Notes: generated by a model not told the origin, from the letters alone. A stretch of 64,000 nucleotides of DNA from an uncultured Lachnospiraceae bacterium (GCA_910579085.1 CAJTRU010000003.1:51162-115161); one strand, 5' to 3'; positions 34,764-42,976 are shown, counted from the stretch's first letter. Made by a program: numbers and translations.

Positions 34764-34814
34764 TTGATAACCAGAGTACAGCGTGATATCATAAATTTAA
34801 AGTGCGTAATGCAC
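34764..34814 (+). promoter_or_regulatory. blaI promoter with BlaI-type operator
   Basis: TTGATA (34764-34769) and TATCAT (34787-34792) are 17 bases apart. GTGCGTAATGCAC (34802-34814) lies just downstream of -10, over the expected start point, and a weaker copy (AGAGTACAGCGTGA) fills the spacer. The same arrangement, with the operator GTGCATAATGCAC, is found at the blaR1-like gene (45288-45341). This indicates autoregulation. Confidence 0.7.
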
Positions 34815-34889
34815 GCTAGAATACTAAAAAGATATCTGGATTGTATGCATTAATAAGGTTAAGATACCATTTTATTATGGAGGAGGTTT

Positions 34890-35264
34890 ATGTTACAACA
34901 GGTTTCAGACTTTGAATTAGAGCTTATGAAGACAATATGGGAGAACGGCGGAACAGCACTTTATGCTGAAATTACCAGTGCATTAGAAAGGAAAGGGATT
35001 TCTGCTACTAAGAATACTATTATTTCGCTTTTATCACGCCTTGCAAATAAAGGATATCTGGAAACTAATAAGATAGGAAGGCGCAATAAATATACTGCTA
35101 TTGTCTCTGCTGACGAATACAAGGAGATGCAGACAACTGCTTTTATAGATAAAATTTATGAAGGAAATGTACAAGGCCTTGTATTAGCACTTATACAAAA
35201 AAATATGATTTCGACAGAAGAATATGAAGAACTTAAAAAATACTGGTATGGGGATGGTTTTTAG
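34890..35264 (+). CDS. blaI: BlaI/MecI/CopY-family repressor
   Basis: This 124-residue winged-helix repressor has VSDFELELMKTIWENGGTALYAEI, a recognition region KNTIISLLSRLANKGYLETN and the C-terminal dimer helices. BlaI proteins are inactivated by cleavage when a BlaR1-type M56 sensor is triggered. No sensor is adjacent; a candidate lies at 43473-45239 with a matching promoter. GGAGG precedes ATG 34890. The last codons and TAG stop lie inside a palindromic-repeat remnant (GATGGTTTTTAGTGCCAGAG), so the natural C-terminus may have been altered by insertion. Confidence 0.85.
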   Translation: MLQQVSDFELELMKTIWENGGTALYAEITSALERKGISATKNTIISLLSRLANKGYLETNKIGRRNKYTAIVSADEYKEMQTTAFIDKIYEGNVQGLVLALIQKNMISTEEYEELKKYWYGDGF

Positions 35265-35432
35265 TGCCAGAGGCATGGATTTTGCATGCATTTTGCTGCG
35301 CCAGCCCACACAACAGTGCATATTATTCCTGTCATGGAATAATGTTTAGCTGGAACATGCAAGACCTGATGCCTGCATCGGAGTTATAAAAAACATAATA
35401 TAAAAATAAAATAAATACTATAACTGGAAATT
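35255..35432. repeat. Palindromic repeat, short variant at the blaI 3' end
   Basis: Begins with the family sequence GGTTTTTAGTGCCAGAGGC and ends with the boundary box ATAACTGGAAATT (35420-35432). It folds on itself: AGGCATGGATTTTGCATG pairs with CATGCAAGACCTGATGCCT, with an inner ATTATTCC-TGTCAT-GGAATAAT hairpin near 35325-35345. The AACATAATATAAAAA tail is shared with the copy near 32585. It contains no gene. Confidence 0.7.
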
Positions 35433-35453
35433 ATCTTAATATAAATCAAGGTC

Positions 35454-35482
35454 TTGACATATCTATACACAAATAGTAATAT
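35454..35482 (+). promoter_or_regulatory. Promoter of the thiSGHE operon
   Basis: TTGACA at 35454-35459 and TAATAT at 35477-35482, 17 bases apart. Transcription should start near 35489, giving a leader of about 90 bases before thiS. Confidence 0.7.
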
Positions 35483-35506
35483 ACTACTAGCAAAGTGAGG
35501 CATAGG

Positions 35507-35558
35507 GCCGCATAAAGGGGTATACCACCTTGGGTATAATTTCTTTGTGTGGCTTTTT
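35507..35558 (+). promoter_or_regulatory. Attenuator-like hairpin in the thiS leader
   Basis: GCCGCATAAAG (35507-35517) pairs with CTTTGTGTGGC (35543-35553) and is followed at once by TTTTT (35554-35558), a standard intrinsic terminator just upstream of the GGAAGGAG of thiS. The loop contains GGTATACC. The leader lacks the conserved TPP-riboswitch blocks (CTGAGA, ACC-TGA-C), so control, if any, uses a different ligand or protein. I recall a thiS-associated candidate RNA motif in comparative surveys but cannot verify a match. Confidence 0.6.
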
Positions 35559-35579
35559 CAAATTGGAAGGAGATTTTTA

Positions 35580-35777
35580 ATGGTACAAATTAACGGAGAA
35601 AGCATTGATGCAGCAGGAAAGACACTGGCAGCATATCTTGCAGAAAACAATTATATAATTGAAGGAATTGCAGTTGAGTGTAATGAGAAGATTATTCCAA
35701 GGCAGAAATATAATGAATATATACTTTCGGATGGAGATGTTGTTGAAATAGTAAGTTTTGTAGGCGGCGGGCAGTAA
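35580..35777 (+). CDS. thiS: Sulfur carrier protein ThiS
   Basis: This 65-residue ubiquitin-fold protein carries sulfur as a C-terminal thiocarboxylate for thiazole synthesis. It begins MVQINGES and ends DVVEIVSFVGGGQ. The functional Gly-Gly is followed by one extra Gln, so a terminal residue may have to be removed before activation, as in some ThiS/MoaD-like proteins. GGAAGGAG precedes ATG 35580. ThiF, which adenylates ThiS, is not in this operon or window. Confidence 0.88.
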   Translation: MVQINGESIDAAGKTLAAYLAENNYIIEGIAVECNEKIIPRQKYNEYILSDGDVVEIVSFVGGGQ

Positions 35778-35843
35778 AAAGTGTTAAAATCTTTATAATA
35801 TGCTGGCTGGATTATATACTTATAGAAATGGAGATTGCAGAAA

Positions 35844-36617
35844 ATGGATAATAAAGACACTTTTACTTTAGGAGGAAAAGAATTTAAGTCACGTTTTATA
35901 CTTGGCTCTGGTAAGTATTCAATGGAACTTATTAAAGCTGCTGTAGAAAATGCAGGAGCTGAAATAATTACACTGGCAGTACGCCGCACAAATACTAAGA
36001 AAAATGAAAACATACTTGATTACATACCAGATAATGTTACATTGCTTCCAAATACTTCTGGGGCAAGGGATGCAAAAGAAGCTGTAAGGATTGCAAGGAT
36101 GTCAAGGGAGCTTGGGTGTGGGGATTTTGTGAAGATTGAGATTATGAGGGACAGCAAATATCTTCTTCCAGATAATGCAGAAACTATTAAGGCAACAGAA
36201 ATACTTGCTAATGAGGGATTTGTTGTACTGCCTTATATGTACCCTGACCTTTATGCCGCAAGAAGCCTTGCAGATGCAGGTGCAGCGGCAGTTATGCCAC
36301 TTGCTTCACCTATTGGCTCTAATAAAGGCCTTGCAACTAAGGATTTCATACAAATACTTATTGACGAAACAGACCTTCCTGTAATAGTTGATGCGGGCAT
36401 TGGCAAACCATCACAGGCTTGTGAAGCTATGGAAATGGGTGCTGCTGCTATTATGGCAAATACAGCTATTGCTACAGCTGGAAACATACCAGTTATGGCA
36501 GGGGCGTTTAAGTCTGCTATAGAAGCAGGAAGAAGTGCTTATCTTGCAGGACTTGGACGTGTACTTGAACGTGGAGCATCTGCATCTGACCCGCTTACAG
36601 GGTTTTTAAGGGATTAA
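35844..36617 (+). CDS. thiG: Thiazole synthase ThiG
   Basis: This 257-residue TIM-barrel enzyme builds the thiazole ring from deoxyxylulose phosphate, dehydroglycine and ThiS-thiocarboxylate. It shows SRFILGSGKY, the imine-forming lysine region DFVKIEIMRD, LPYMYPDLYAARSLADAG and VDAGIGKPSQACEAMEMGA. It appears complete. ATG 35844 lies ten bases after GGAG; a TTG at 35835 is too close to serve. It follows thiS in the order thiS-G-H-E. Confidence 0.93.
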   Translation: MDNKDTFTLGGKEFKSRFILGSGKYSMELIKAAVENAGAEIITLAVRRTNTKKNENILDYIPDNVTLLPNTSGARDAKEAVRIARMSRELGCGDFVKIEIMRDSKYLLPDNAETIKATEILANEGFVVLPYMYPDLYAARSLADAGAAAVMPLASPIGSNKGLATKDFIQILIDETDLPVIVDAGIGKPSQACEAMEMGAAAIMANTAIATAGNIPVMAGAFKSAIEAGRSAYLAGLGRVLERGASASDPLTGFLRD

Positions 36618-36661
36618 CCAAATATAAATTTATATAACCTCTGGAAAGGAAGGCACTTAAT

Positions 36662-37915
36662 ATGGCACAAAACCAGTTTTTTGTAGACTCAGATAAATTA
36701 AGTGGTGCTGCCCTTGGACATAAGCATCTTATTGAAAATGACCCGTCTGCAAGGACAGACCATATGGAGTATCTGGAAGGCATGGAACAAATTTCTTCTG
36801 GCATTATGGATAAGGTTCTTGGGGAGGCCGCTGCTTTTGATTATAGTAAATATAATGCAGCAGATGTAAAAAGGGCAATAAACAGTGAAACATGCAGTAT
36901 AGAAGATTTTAAGGCGCTGCTTTCACCTGCTGCAATGCCATTTCTTGAGGAAATGGCGCAAAGGGCAAAGGCTGAAACCAGTAAACATTTTGGTAATACT
37001 GTTTATATGTTTACACCTCTTTATATTGCAAACTTTTGTGAAAATTATTGTATTTACTGCGGGTTTAACTGTTATAACGACATTAACAGGAAGAAGCTGG
37101 ATATGCAGGAAATAGAACATGAAATGAAAGTTATAGCAGAATCAGGAATAGAAGAAATACTTATGCTTACTGGTGAAAGCAGAGGACAGAGCAGTATAGA
37201 ATATATAGGGGAAGCCTGTAAACTTGCAAGAAAATATTTCAGGAATACAGGGCTTGAAATCTATCCTGTAAATGTTGATGAATACAGATATCTCCATGAA
37301 TGTGGGGCAGATTATGTTACAGTATTCCAGGAAACATATGACCCTGTTAAATATGAAACGCTGCACCTTATGGGCCATAAAAGAGTATTTCCTTACAGGT
37401 TTGACGCACAAGAGCGTGCTATAATGGGCGGAATGAGGGGCGTTGGCATATCAGCATTGCTTGGGCTTGCGGATTTCAGGAAAGATGCACTTGCAACAGC
37501 ACTTCATGCATATTATTTACAGAGAAAATACCCACATGCAGAATATTCACTTTCATGTCCAAGGCTGCGCCCAATAATAAATAATGATAAAATCAACCCT
37601 CTGGATGTACATGAAAAAGAGTTGTGCCAGGTGCTCTGCGCATACAGGATTTTTCTTCCTTATGTGGGGATAACTGTTTCTTCAAGGGAACAGAAACATT
37701 TCAGGGATGGTATAGTAAAAATTGCTGCTACAAAAGTTTCGGCGGGTGTTTCTACAGGCATAGGAGACCATGAAAGTAAATATAACGGACTGGAAGATGA
37801 AAATGCAGGGGATGAACAGTTTGAAATATCTGATGCAAGAAGTTTTGATGAAATGTATGGGGATATGGCAGCAGAAGGACTCCAGCCTGTACTTAATGAT
37901 TATGTATATGTTTAA
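36662..37915 (+). CDS. thiH: 2-iminoacetate (dehydroglycine) synthase ThiH
   Basis: This 417-residue radical-SAM enzyme cleaves tyrosine to supply dehydroglycine to ThiG under anaerobic conditions. The cluster motif is CENYCIYCGF near residue 128, followed by GEIEEIL-type sequence (ESGIEEILMLTGESRG) and the C-terminal BATS domain with ISTRE-like SSREQKHF. Using ThiH rather than oxygen-dependent ThiO fits an anaerobe. GGAAAGGAAGG precedes ATG 36662. Confidence 0.93.
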   Translation: MAQNQFFVDSDKLSGAALGHKHLIENDPSARTDHMEYLEGMEQISSGIMDKVLGEAAAFDYSKYNAADVKRAINSETCSIEDFKALLSPAAMPFLEEMAQRAKAETSKHFGNTVYMFTPLYIANFCENYCIYCGFNCYNDINRKKLDMQEIEHEMKVIAESGIEEILMLTGESRGQSSIEYIGEACKLARKYFRNTGLEIYPVNVDEYRYLHECGADYVTVFQETYDPVKYETLHLMGHKRVFPYRFDAQERAIMGGMRGVGISALLGLADFRKDALATALHAYYLQRKYPHAEYSLSCPRLRPIINNDKINPLDVHEKELCQVLCAYRIFLPYVGITVSSREQKHFRDGIVKIAATKVSAGVSTGIGDHESKYNGLEDENAGDEQFEISDARSFDEMYGDMAAEGLQPVLNDYVYV

Positions 37916-37938
37916 GTGTGCAGGGCAGGAGGCTGTAT

Positions 37939-38523
37939 ATGGGATTTTACCAGGATATAGATTATAAATTAGTATGCGTTACAAACAGGCATCTTGTAAA
38001 CGGGGATTTTTACCTGCAAATCCAGAATATATTAAAAAGCCAGTTTAAACCAGACATGCTGGTTCTAAGGGAAAAAGACTTAAAAGAAGATGAGTACAGG
38101 ATAATGGCAGAAAAAGTAATAAAAATCTGCCAGGGAAGTGGTACTAAGTGTATACTGCACTATTTTAAAAATACAGCATTAAGCCTTGGGGCAGATGGAA
38201 TTCATCTTCCATATTCTAAATATATGAATATGGGCAGTGCTGAAAAAAGACAGATTGGAATTAAAGGTGTATCTGTACATTCTGTAGAAGAAGCATTAAA
38301 TGCACAAAAAGCAAGTGCATCTTATATTATGGCAGGGCATATATACAAGACCGCATGTAAAGAAGGCCTTGAGCCACGTGGCATAAAATTTCTTAAAGAA
38401 ATATGTGCAACAGTTAATATACCAGTATATGCAATAGGCGGGATAAATATAAATAATGCCAGGGAATGTATAGAGGCAGGGGCATCAGGCGTATGCCTTA
38501 TGTCTGGATATATGCACAAATAA
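37939..38523 (+). CDS. thiE: Thiamine-phosphate synthase-like protein (ThiE/TenI family)
   Basis: This 194-residue TIM-barrel protein joins or helps to join thiazole and pyrimidine phosphates. It has KLVCVTNRHL, the ALSLGADGIHLPYS core, GVSVHSVEEALNA, SYIMAGHIYKTACKEGLEPRG and YAIGGIN. HLPYS in place of HLGQ/HLPS and a short C-terminus leave it open whether this is ThiE or TenI. AGGAGG precedes ATG 37939. The stop lies inside a terminator. Confidence 0.8.
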   Translation: MGFYQDIDYKLVCVTNRHLVNGDFYLQIQNILKSQFKPDMLVLREKDLKEDEYRIMAEKVIKICQGSGTKCILHYFKNTALSLGADGIHLPYSKYMNMGSAEKRQIGIKGVSVHSVEEALNAQKASASYIMAGHIYKTACKEGLEPRGIKFLKEICATVNIPVYAIGGININNARECIEAGASGVCLMSGYMHK

Positions 38524-38553
38524 GCTGTAACCTATAAGGTTACAGCTTATTTT
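38519..38553 (+). terminator. Terminator of the thi operon
   Basis: AATAAGCTGTAACC and GGTTACAGCTTATTTT form a long perfect hairpin that includes the thiE stop codon. The following 300 bases are AT-rich and contain only the candidate control region of the next operon. Confidence 0.88.
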
Positions 38554-38758
38554 AATCCGCTCAATTTATGAATTGTACTTTCTACGTTCCCCATTAATTT
38601 CCCTATTAATTATTCTTTTCCCTAAGATTTACTATTTGCATACTCCTTTCTTGCTTAACACAAACAAATAAAACCCCGATTAATTGTCTAGACTTAAGGT
38701 TTGTTACCTATTACAAATATATTATACAATTATTTTCGGCGAAATTCTACCCTTTTTC

Positions 38759-38835
38759 ACCATTTTAGGACGAATAACAGTTATAAGGGAATGAACGACA
38801 AAAAAATTGTTTTACTACAGTTTATGTGTTAATAT
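38759..38835 (+). promoter_or_regulatory. Candidate activator-dependent promoter of the LytTR operon
   Basis: TTGTTT (38807-38812) and TAATAT (38830-38835) are 17 bases apart; the -35 box is poor. Upstream lie two loosely similar sequences, ACCATTTTAGG (38759-38769) and ACAGTTATAAGG (38777-38788), 18 bases apart. LytTR regulators bind ACAGTTA-type direct repeats next to a weak -35 box, so autoactivation is plausible. The spacing differs from the well-known 21-base period, so this is tentative. Confidence 0.35.
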
Positions 38836-38866
38836 AAATATAAAAGGAACAGGGGAGGGAATAAAA

Positions 38867-39574
38867 ATGTTTTCAGTTTTAATAGTAGAGGATGATTTAA
38901 ATCAGTCAGATATAATTAAGGAATTACTGTCTGGCAAATATCCTGGATGGGACATAAGGACTGCTAAAAATGCCGGTGAGGCAGAAAAGATTTTAAAATC
39001 ATTTAAAGTGGGATTATTCCTGCTTGATATAGAATTGTCAAAAGAAGAAACAGAGCCAGATGGAATAGATTTTGGCAGGAAAATACGGGAAATTCCGGGC
39101 TATAAACATATTCCTGTAATTTTTATTACGGGAATGTCAGATAAGGTTTTAAAAGCATTGCAGGAAATACATTGTGCTTCATACCTGGTTAAACCATTTT
39201 TGCCAGAACAGCTTATAGAAGCTGTAGAATATGCAACAGAAACAGAGGCAGAAGTTACAGAGGAACTGCTTTTAAAAGATTCAAATGGTGTTTACCAGCG
39301 GGTTGCCCCAGACAGTATTTTATATCTTGAGTCAAATGGCAAAAATATAATTATACATACAGAAGTATATATAATAACAATAGCCAATTATTCTGTTACT
39401 AAAATCCAGCAAATGCTCCCAGATTATTTTATAAGATGCCATAGGAAGTATATTATTAATGGAAGGAAAATTATTTCATATGACAAATCAACACAGTTTA
39501 TACATATTGGCAAAAGCAGCATACCTGTTGGGAGAAAACATAAAGATGAATTAGAAGGGTTTTTAAAATTATGA
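38867..39574 (+). CDS. LytTR-family response regulator (AgrA-like)
   Basis: This 235-residue protein has a receiver domain (VLIVEDDLNQSD, phospho-acceptor in LFLLDIEL near residue 50, Lys in SYLVKPF) and a LytTR DNA-binding domain (ILYLESNGKNIIIHT, FIRCHRKYIINGRKI, IPVGRKHKDEL). It overlaps the start of the next gene, a GHKL sensor kinase, by four bases, forming an AgrC/AgrA-like pair. GGGAGGG precedes ATG 38867. No AgrD-type peptide gene is visible nearby. Confidence 0.88.
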   Translation: MFSVLIVEDDLNQSDIIKELLSGKYPGWDIRTAKNAGEAEKILKSFKVGLFLLDIELSKEETEPDGIDFGRKIREIPGYKHIPVIFITGMSDKVLKALQEIHCASYLVKPFLPEQLIEAVEYATETEAEVTEELLLKDSNGVYQRVAPDSILYLESNGKNIIIHTEVYIITIANYSVTKIQQMLPDYFIRCHRKYIINGRKIISYDKSTQFIHIGKSSIPVGRKHKDELEGFLKL

Positions 39575-40839
39575 AATTTATATTTTATTATATTGAAAAT
39601 CTTTTGGAATTTATATATGCTTATATAATTGGCTGTGCATTTTTGTCCATAAATTATAAAAGCCATAGAATATACAGATGTTTTGCGGCAATACCACTTA
39701 TATTTTTGTTTACTCTTTTTTCTGATAAAGCACCTGACGAATTTAGCATGACAGTAATAAGTGTATTATATACCATTATTTTATATGTATATGTGTTCCG
39801 CATATGTATGGCAGATGCAATATTATTAGCAGAGTCTATGTTTACACTTGTTCTGGTGTTTGAAGGAGTTCTAACAGTATTTATTAATTTATGTGATATT
39901 GCTATGACTTCTGTTGTATTTGCTGCAATAAGTAACGTGTCACTGGTTTTTTTGTCTTTTGTATTATATAAATATGTAAGGCTGGATACAGTGTTTAATT
40001 ATGTAATGTCAGCAAATTCATATATTAAATCCCTGTTAATAGATATTTTTATAGCAGGTTTTGCATATATGCTTTTAGTTAAAACAAACTTTGACAGACA
40101 GGCAGACTACACTATTCTGTTTATACTTGCTTCATATATGATAAGTATAAATGTAGAAACTATATATTACCAGAAAAGAAATGACAGGCAGGCAAAGGAG
40201 CTGGAGAATTATGAAAAGTACCTTCCTATAGTAGAAGAGATGGTTGGATATATAAGGCTGCAACAGCATGATTTTAATAACCACTTGCAGGCAATACAGA
40301 TGCTGCCCCTTACGCACACAGATTATAGTTCTTTGAAACAGGCAGTTATGACATATGGGGGCAGTGCGGGACTTATACCTGCACATCTTGATGTGCTTAA
40401 ACTTAATATGAAGCTTGTTGCAGGGTTCCTGATAAGCAAATCAGAGGAATGTATGCTGCGTAAAAGGAATATACAAATAGAGATAAAGAATTATTCATTG
40501 CAGACAATAGTACCAGAATATAAACTTATAGAAATAATGGGTATACTTGTTGATAATGCCATTGAAGCTTCTTCAGAAGAGCAGGATATATATATACAGA
40601 TAAATTCAGTAGAAAACCAGGTGCATTTTTATATATCAAATCCTGGGCCTGAACTTACACCACAGCTTAGGGGACTGTTCTTTACAAAAGGGTATTCTAC
40701 AAAACAATACGACAAGAAACAGCATGGGCTGGGGCTGTACAAGCTTAAAAAAATTGCAGACAGATACAATGGAATGATTATACTTGATAATAAAGTAAAA
40801 GACGGGCAGATGCTTGTATGTTTTGAAGTAAGGATATAA
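39571..40839 (+). CDS. GHKL sensor histidine kinase (AgrC/ComD-like)
   Basis: This 422-residue protein has six to seven hydrophobic spans (residues 1-195), then a cytoplasmic kinase core. The H-box is QQHDFNNHLQAIQML (His near residue 232), the N-box GILVDNAIEASSEE and the G-box KKQHGLGLYKLKKIADRYNG. This is the quorum-sensing or bacteriocin type with a short catalytic domain. It is translationally coupled to the LytTR regulator. The signal is unknown since no precursor peptide or AgrB is adjacent. Confidence 0.88.
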   Translation: MKFIFYYIENLLEFIYAYIIGCAFLSINYKSHRIYRCFAAIPLIFLFTLFSDKAPDEFSMTVISVLYTIILYVYVFRICMADAILLAESMFTLVLVFEGVLTVFINLCDIAMTSVVFAAISNVSLVFLSFVLYKYVRLDTVFNYVMSANSYIKSLLIDIFIAGFAYMLLVKTNFDRQADYTILFILASYMISINVETIYYQKRNDRQAKELENYEKYLPIVEEMVGYIRLQQHDFNNHLQAIQMLPLTHTDYSSLKQAVMTYGGSAGLIPAHLDVLKLNMKLVAGFLISKSEECMLRKRNIQIEIKNYSLQTIVPEYKLIEIMGILVDNAIEASSEEQDIYIQINSVENQVHFYISNPGPELTPQLRGLFFTKGYSTKQYDKKQHGLGLYKLKKIADRYNGMIILDNKVKDGQMLVCFEVRI

Positions 40840-40842
40840 TTT

Positions 40843-40958
40843 AACCTCATTAAGTAAGCCCTTTAAAATACACGCTTTTTAAGCGGTGGGTTTAGGACTT
40901 ACTTAGTCTGGCAGGAGTTCAAGCTCCTGCCAGACTGCCGCAAAGCGGCAATGAGGTT
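40843..40958. other. Four-arm cruciform/cloverleaf element
   Basis: Four helices abut with no unpaired bases at the junction. Helix A: AACCTCATT 40843-40851 with AATGAGGTT 40950-40958. Helix B: AAGTAAG 40852-40858 with CTTACTT 40898-40904, enclosing CGCTT-TTT-AAGCG (40873-40885). Helix C: 13 perfect pairs, 40905-40917 with 40924-40936. Helix D: GCCGC 40937-40941 with GCGGC 40945-40949. Two further hairpins follow (GCCTGC-TT-GCAGGC near 41004 and GCGGAT...ATCCGC near 41020). It begins three bases after the kinase stop. It could be an RNA domain, a terminator or a small mobile palindrome. Confidence 0.7.
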
Positions 40959-41050
40959 GGTTTGTAAGTGGGCAAGTAGCCAAGCCTGCTTGCAGGCATT
41001 GCGGATTGCGAATATCCGCTTGACTTTACCATGAAAAGGCGGTGTTTAAT

Positions 41051-41722
41051 TTGTATAAAATATTTGTAGTTGAGGATGATGAGATTATAGCATTAACAGT
41101 TAAAAAGCATCTTGAAGGATGGGGTTACGAAGTGGCATGTGCCAGCAATTTTAAAGATATTTTACATGAGTTTGCGGAATTTGAGCCACATCTTGTATTT
41201 ATGGATATAAACCTTCCTGTGCATAATGGATATTACTGGTGTGGGGAAATCCGTAAGATTTCAAAAGTCCCTATAGTATTTATCTCTTCTGCTTCAGATA
41301 ATATGAATATAGTTATGGCAATGAATATGGGTGGGGATGATTTTATTACCAAGCCATTTGACCTTGATGTGCTGGTGGCAAAAGTACAGGCAATGTTAAG
41401 AAGAAGTTATGATTTCCAGGGGCAGACTAATATTCTGGAACATAAAGGTGCAATACTTGACCTGTCAGAAGCATCAGTTATTTACAATGGCAAAAAAGCC
41501 AGTCTTACTAAAAATGAATTTAAAATTTTACAGGTACTAATGGAAAATAATAGTAAAATAGTAAGCCGCAGCCATTTAATGGAGAAGCTTTGGGAAAGTG
41601 ACAGTTATGTTGATGAAAATACACTTTCTGTTAATGTAAACCGCCTTAGAAAGACACTTGAAAATATAGGGCTGCAAGACTTTATTATTACAAAGAAAGG
41701 TATTGGATATAAAACCGCATAA
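41051..41722 (+). CDS. OmpR-family response regulator (BceR-like)
   Basis: This 223-residue protein has a receiver domain (YKIFVVEDDEII, phospho-acceptor in LVFMDINLP near residue 50, Lys in DDFITKPF) and a winged-helix output domain (SLTKNEFKILQVLMEN, VNRLRKTLENIG, TKKGIGYK). TTG 41051 is preferred because AAGGCGG lies eight bases upstream; GTG 41042 overlaps that site. It pairs with the next gene, a short-loop sensor kinase, in the manner of BceRS systems that respond to cell-wall antibiotics. No BceAB transporter follows. Confidence 0.85.
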   Translation: MYKIFVVEDDEIIALTVKKHLEGWGYEVACASNFKDILHEFAEFEPHLVFMDINLPVHNGYYWCGEIRKISKVPIVFISSASDNMNIVMAMNMGGDDFITKPFDLDVLVAKVQAMLRRSYDFQGQTNILEHKGAILDLSEASVIYNGKKASLTKNEFKILQVLMENNSKIVSRSHLMEKLWESDSYVDENTLSVNVNRLRKTLENIGLQDFIITKKGIGYKTA

Positions 41723-41747
41723 ATTTTATGCAGGAAAGAGGCTGTTT

Positions 41748-42752
41748 ATGTATGTATTTTTGTCATATGTTTATAAAATTAGGTTTTTTCTAGCATTTTT
41801 TATAATTGAAATTTCACTTTCATCAAGTATTCTGCTGCTCAATAATATACCATATGAGGAAATTATATATGCTGTCTGTATAATGAGTTTTATAGCTTTA
41901 GTGGCAGGTATATATGGGTTTTATTTATTTTATAGAAGTTATAAAGAACTAAAAAATATTGAAAAGAATATAGAAATTTTATTTGGGGAACTTCCTTCAC
42001 CAAGTGGATGCATTGAAGAAGAGTACCAGGTGCTTATTAAGAAACTTGCATGTTATTTTAATAAAGTTTTAAATAAAAATATTAATACATTTAAAGAAAT
42101 GGAAGAATATTATACAATGTGGGTGCACCAGATAAAAACTCCTATAGCAGCTATGAAGCTTCTATTACAGGAAAAATCTGTGGAATTTGATGTATCTTAT
42201 GAACAGGCACAGCTTTTCAGGATAGAACAGTATGCAGAGATGGCTTTGCAGTATATGAGGCTTGGCTCTGAAAGTACAGATTTTATAATTAAAAAAGTTA
42301 ATTTGCACAACGTAGTAAAAGAAGCCATACATAAATATGCAAGAATGTTTATCCAGAAAAAGATAAAACTTGACTTTAAAGATTTTGATATTTTTGTAAT
42401 CTCAGATGAAAAGTGGCTTGGTTTTGTAATAGAGCAGATACTGTCCAATGCAATAAAATATACAAATAAAGGCAGCGTAGCTATTAACTGTAAAGAGGGT
42501 ACTAGTATTGTAGCTTTATTTATTGAAGATACAGGAGCAGGTATAAATAGTGCAGACCTTCCAAGGATTTGTGAAAAGGGTTACACTGGTTATAACGGAC
42601 ATAGTAGTTATAATGGCAAATTTTCTACAGGTATAGGACTTTATATGTGCAGCAAAATTATAAAGAAGCTGTCACATAAAATGGAAATAGAGTCAGAAGA
42701 AGGCGAAGGGACAACAGTTAAGATTACATTTAATACAGGAGGTGGGGAATAG
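41748..42752 (+). CDS. Sensor histidine kinase (BceS-like, intramembrane-sensing)
   Basis: This 334-residue kinase has two membrane helices separated by a very short loop (residues 12-65), the mark of intramembrane-sensing kinases. The H-box is YYTMWVHQIKTPIAAMKLL, the N-box LSNAIKYTNKG, and the ATP lid GIGLYMCSKIIKKL. Such kinases usually sense through a partner BceAB ABC transporter, which is missing here. AGAGG precedes ATG 41748, and the 5' region overlaps the end of the regulator's vicinity by 25 bases of spacer. Confidence 0.85.
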   Translation: MYVFLSYVYKIRFFLAFFIIEISLSSSILLLNNIPYEEIIYAVCIMSFIALVAGIYGFYLFYRSYKELKNIEKNIEILFGELPSPSGCIEEEYQVLIKKLACYFNKVLNKNINTFKEMEEYYTMWVHQIKTPIAAMKLLLQEKSVEFDVSYEQAQLFRIEQYAEMALQYMRLGSESTDFIIKKVNLHNVVKEAIHKYARMFIQKKIKLDFKDFDIFVISDEKWLGFVIEQILSNAIKYTNKGSVAINCKEGTSIVALFIEDTGAGINSADLPRICEKGYTGYNGHSSYNGKFSTGIGLYMCSKIIKKLSHKMEIESEEGEGTTVKITFNTGGGE

Positions 42753-42973
42753 TGTTTGGATTTAATAAAAAACTACAGAAAGAACCATATGACAGGAACA
42801 GTAAGAAACCTGTAATACATGCAAGCATATGCACTGGTGAAAAAGTTGCAGGTTTTAAGGATATACAGACAGGAAAATTCCATGAAGTAATGGTTATAAG
42901 GAATGACAGCGACTTACAATTTTTTATGCAGAAATATGATGTACTGGCAGATGAAATTGTAAAAGAATATTAG
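42752..42973 (+). CDS. Small conserved protein of unknown function
   Basis: This 73-residue cytoplasmic protein has the pattern KKPVIHASICTGEKVAGFKD then FHEVMVIRNDSDLQFFMQKY. It resembles a small protein that I recall as common in Lachnospiraceae, but I know of no function. GTG 42752 overlaps the kinase stop by one base and has GGAGGTGGGG upstream, so it is the last gene of the BceRS-like operon. A palindromic repeat starts four bases after its TAG stop. Confidence 0.65.
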   Translation: MFGFNKKLQKEPYDRNSKKPVIHASICTGEKVAGFKDIQTGKFHEVMVIRNDSDLQFFMQKYDVLADEIVKEY

Positions 42974-42976
42974 GAT

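Noticed and set aside
35483..35580. TPP riboswitch before thiS
   Set aside because: The conserved CTGAGA and ACC-TGA-C blocks are absent and the leader is too short; only an attenuator-like hairpin is supported.
40843..40958. tRNA gene (cloverleaf)
   Set aside because: Arm sizes, a perfect 13-bp arm and lack of T-loop or anticodon features do not fit a tRNA.
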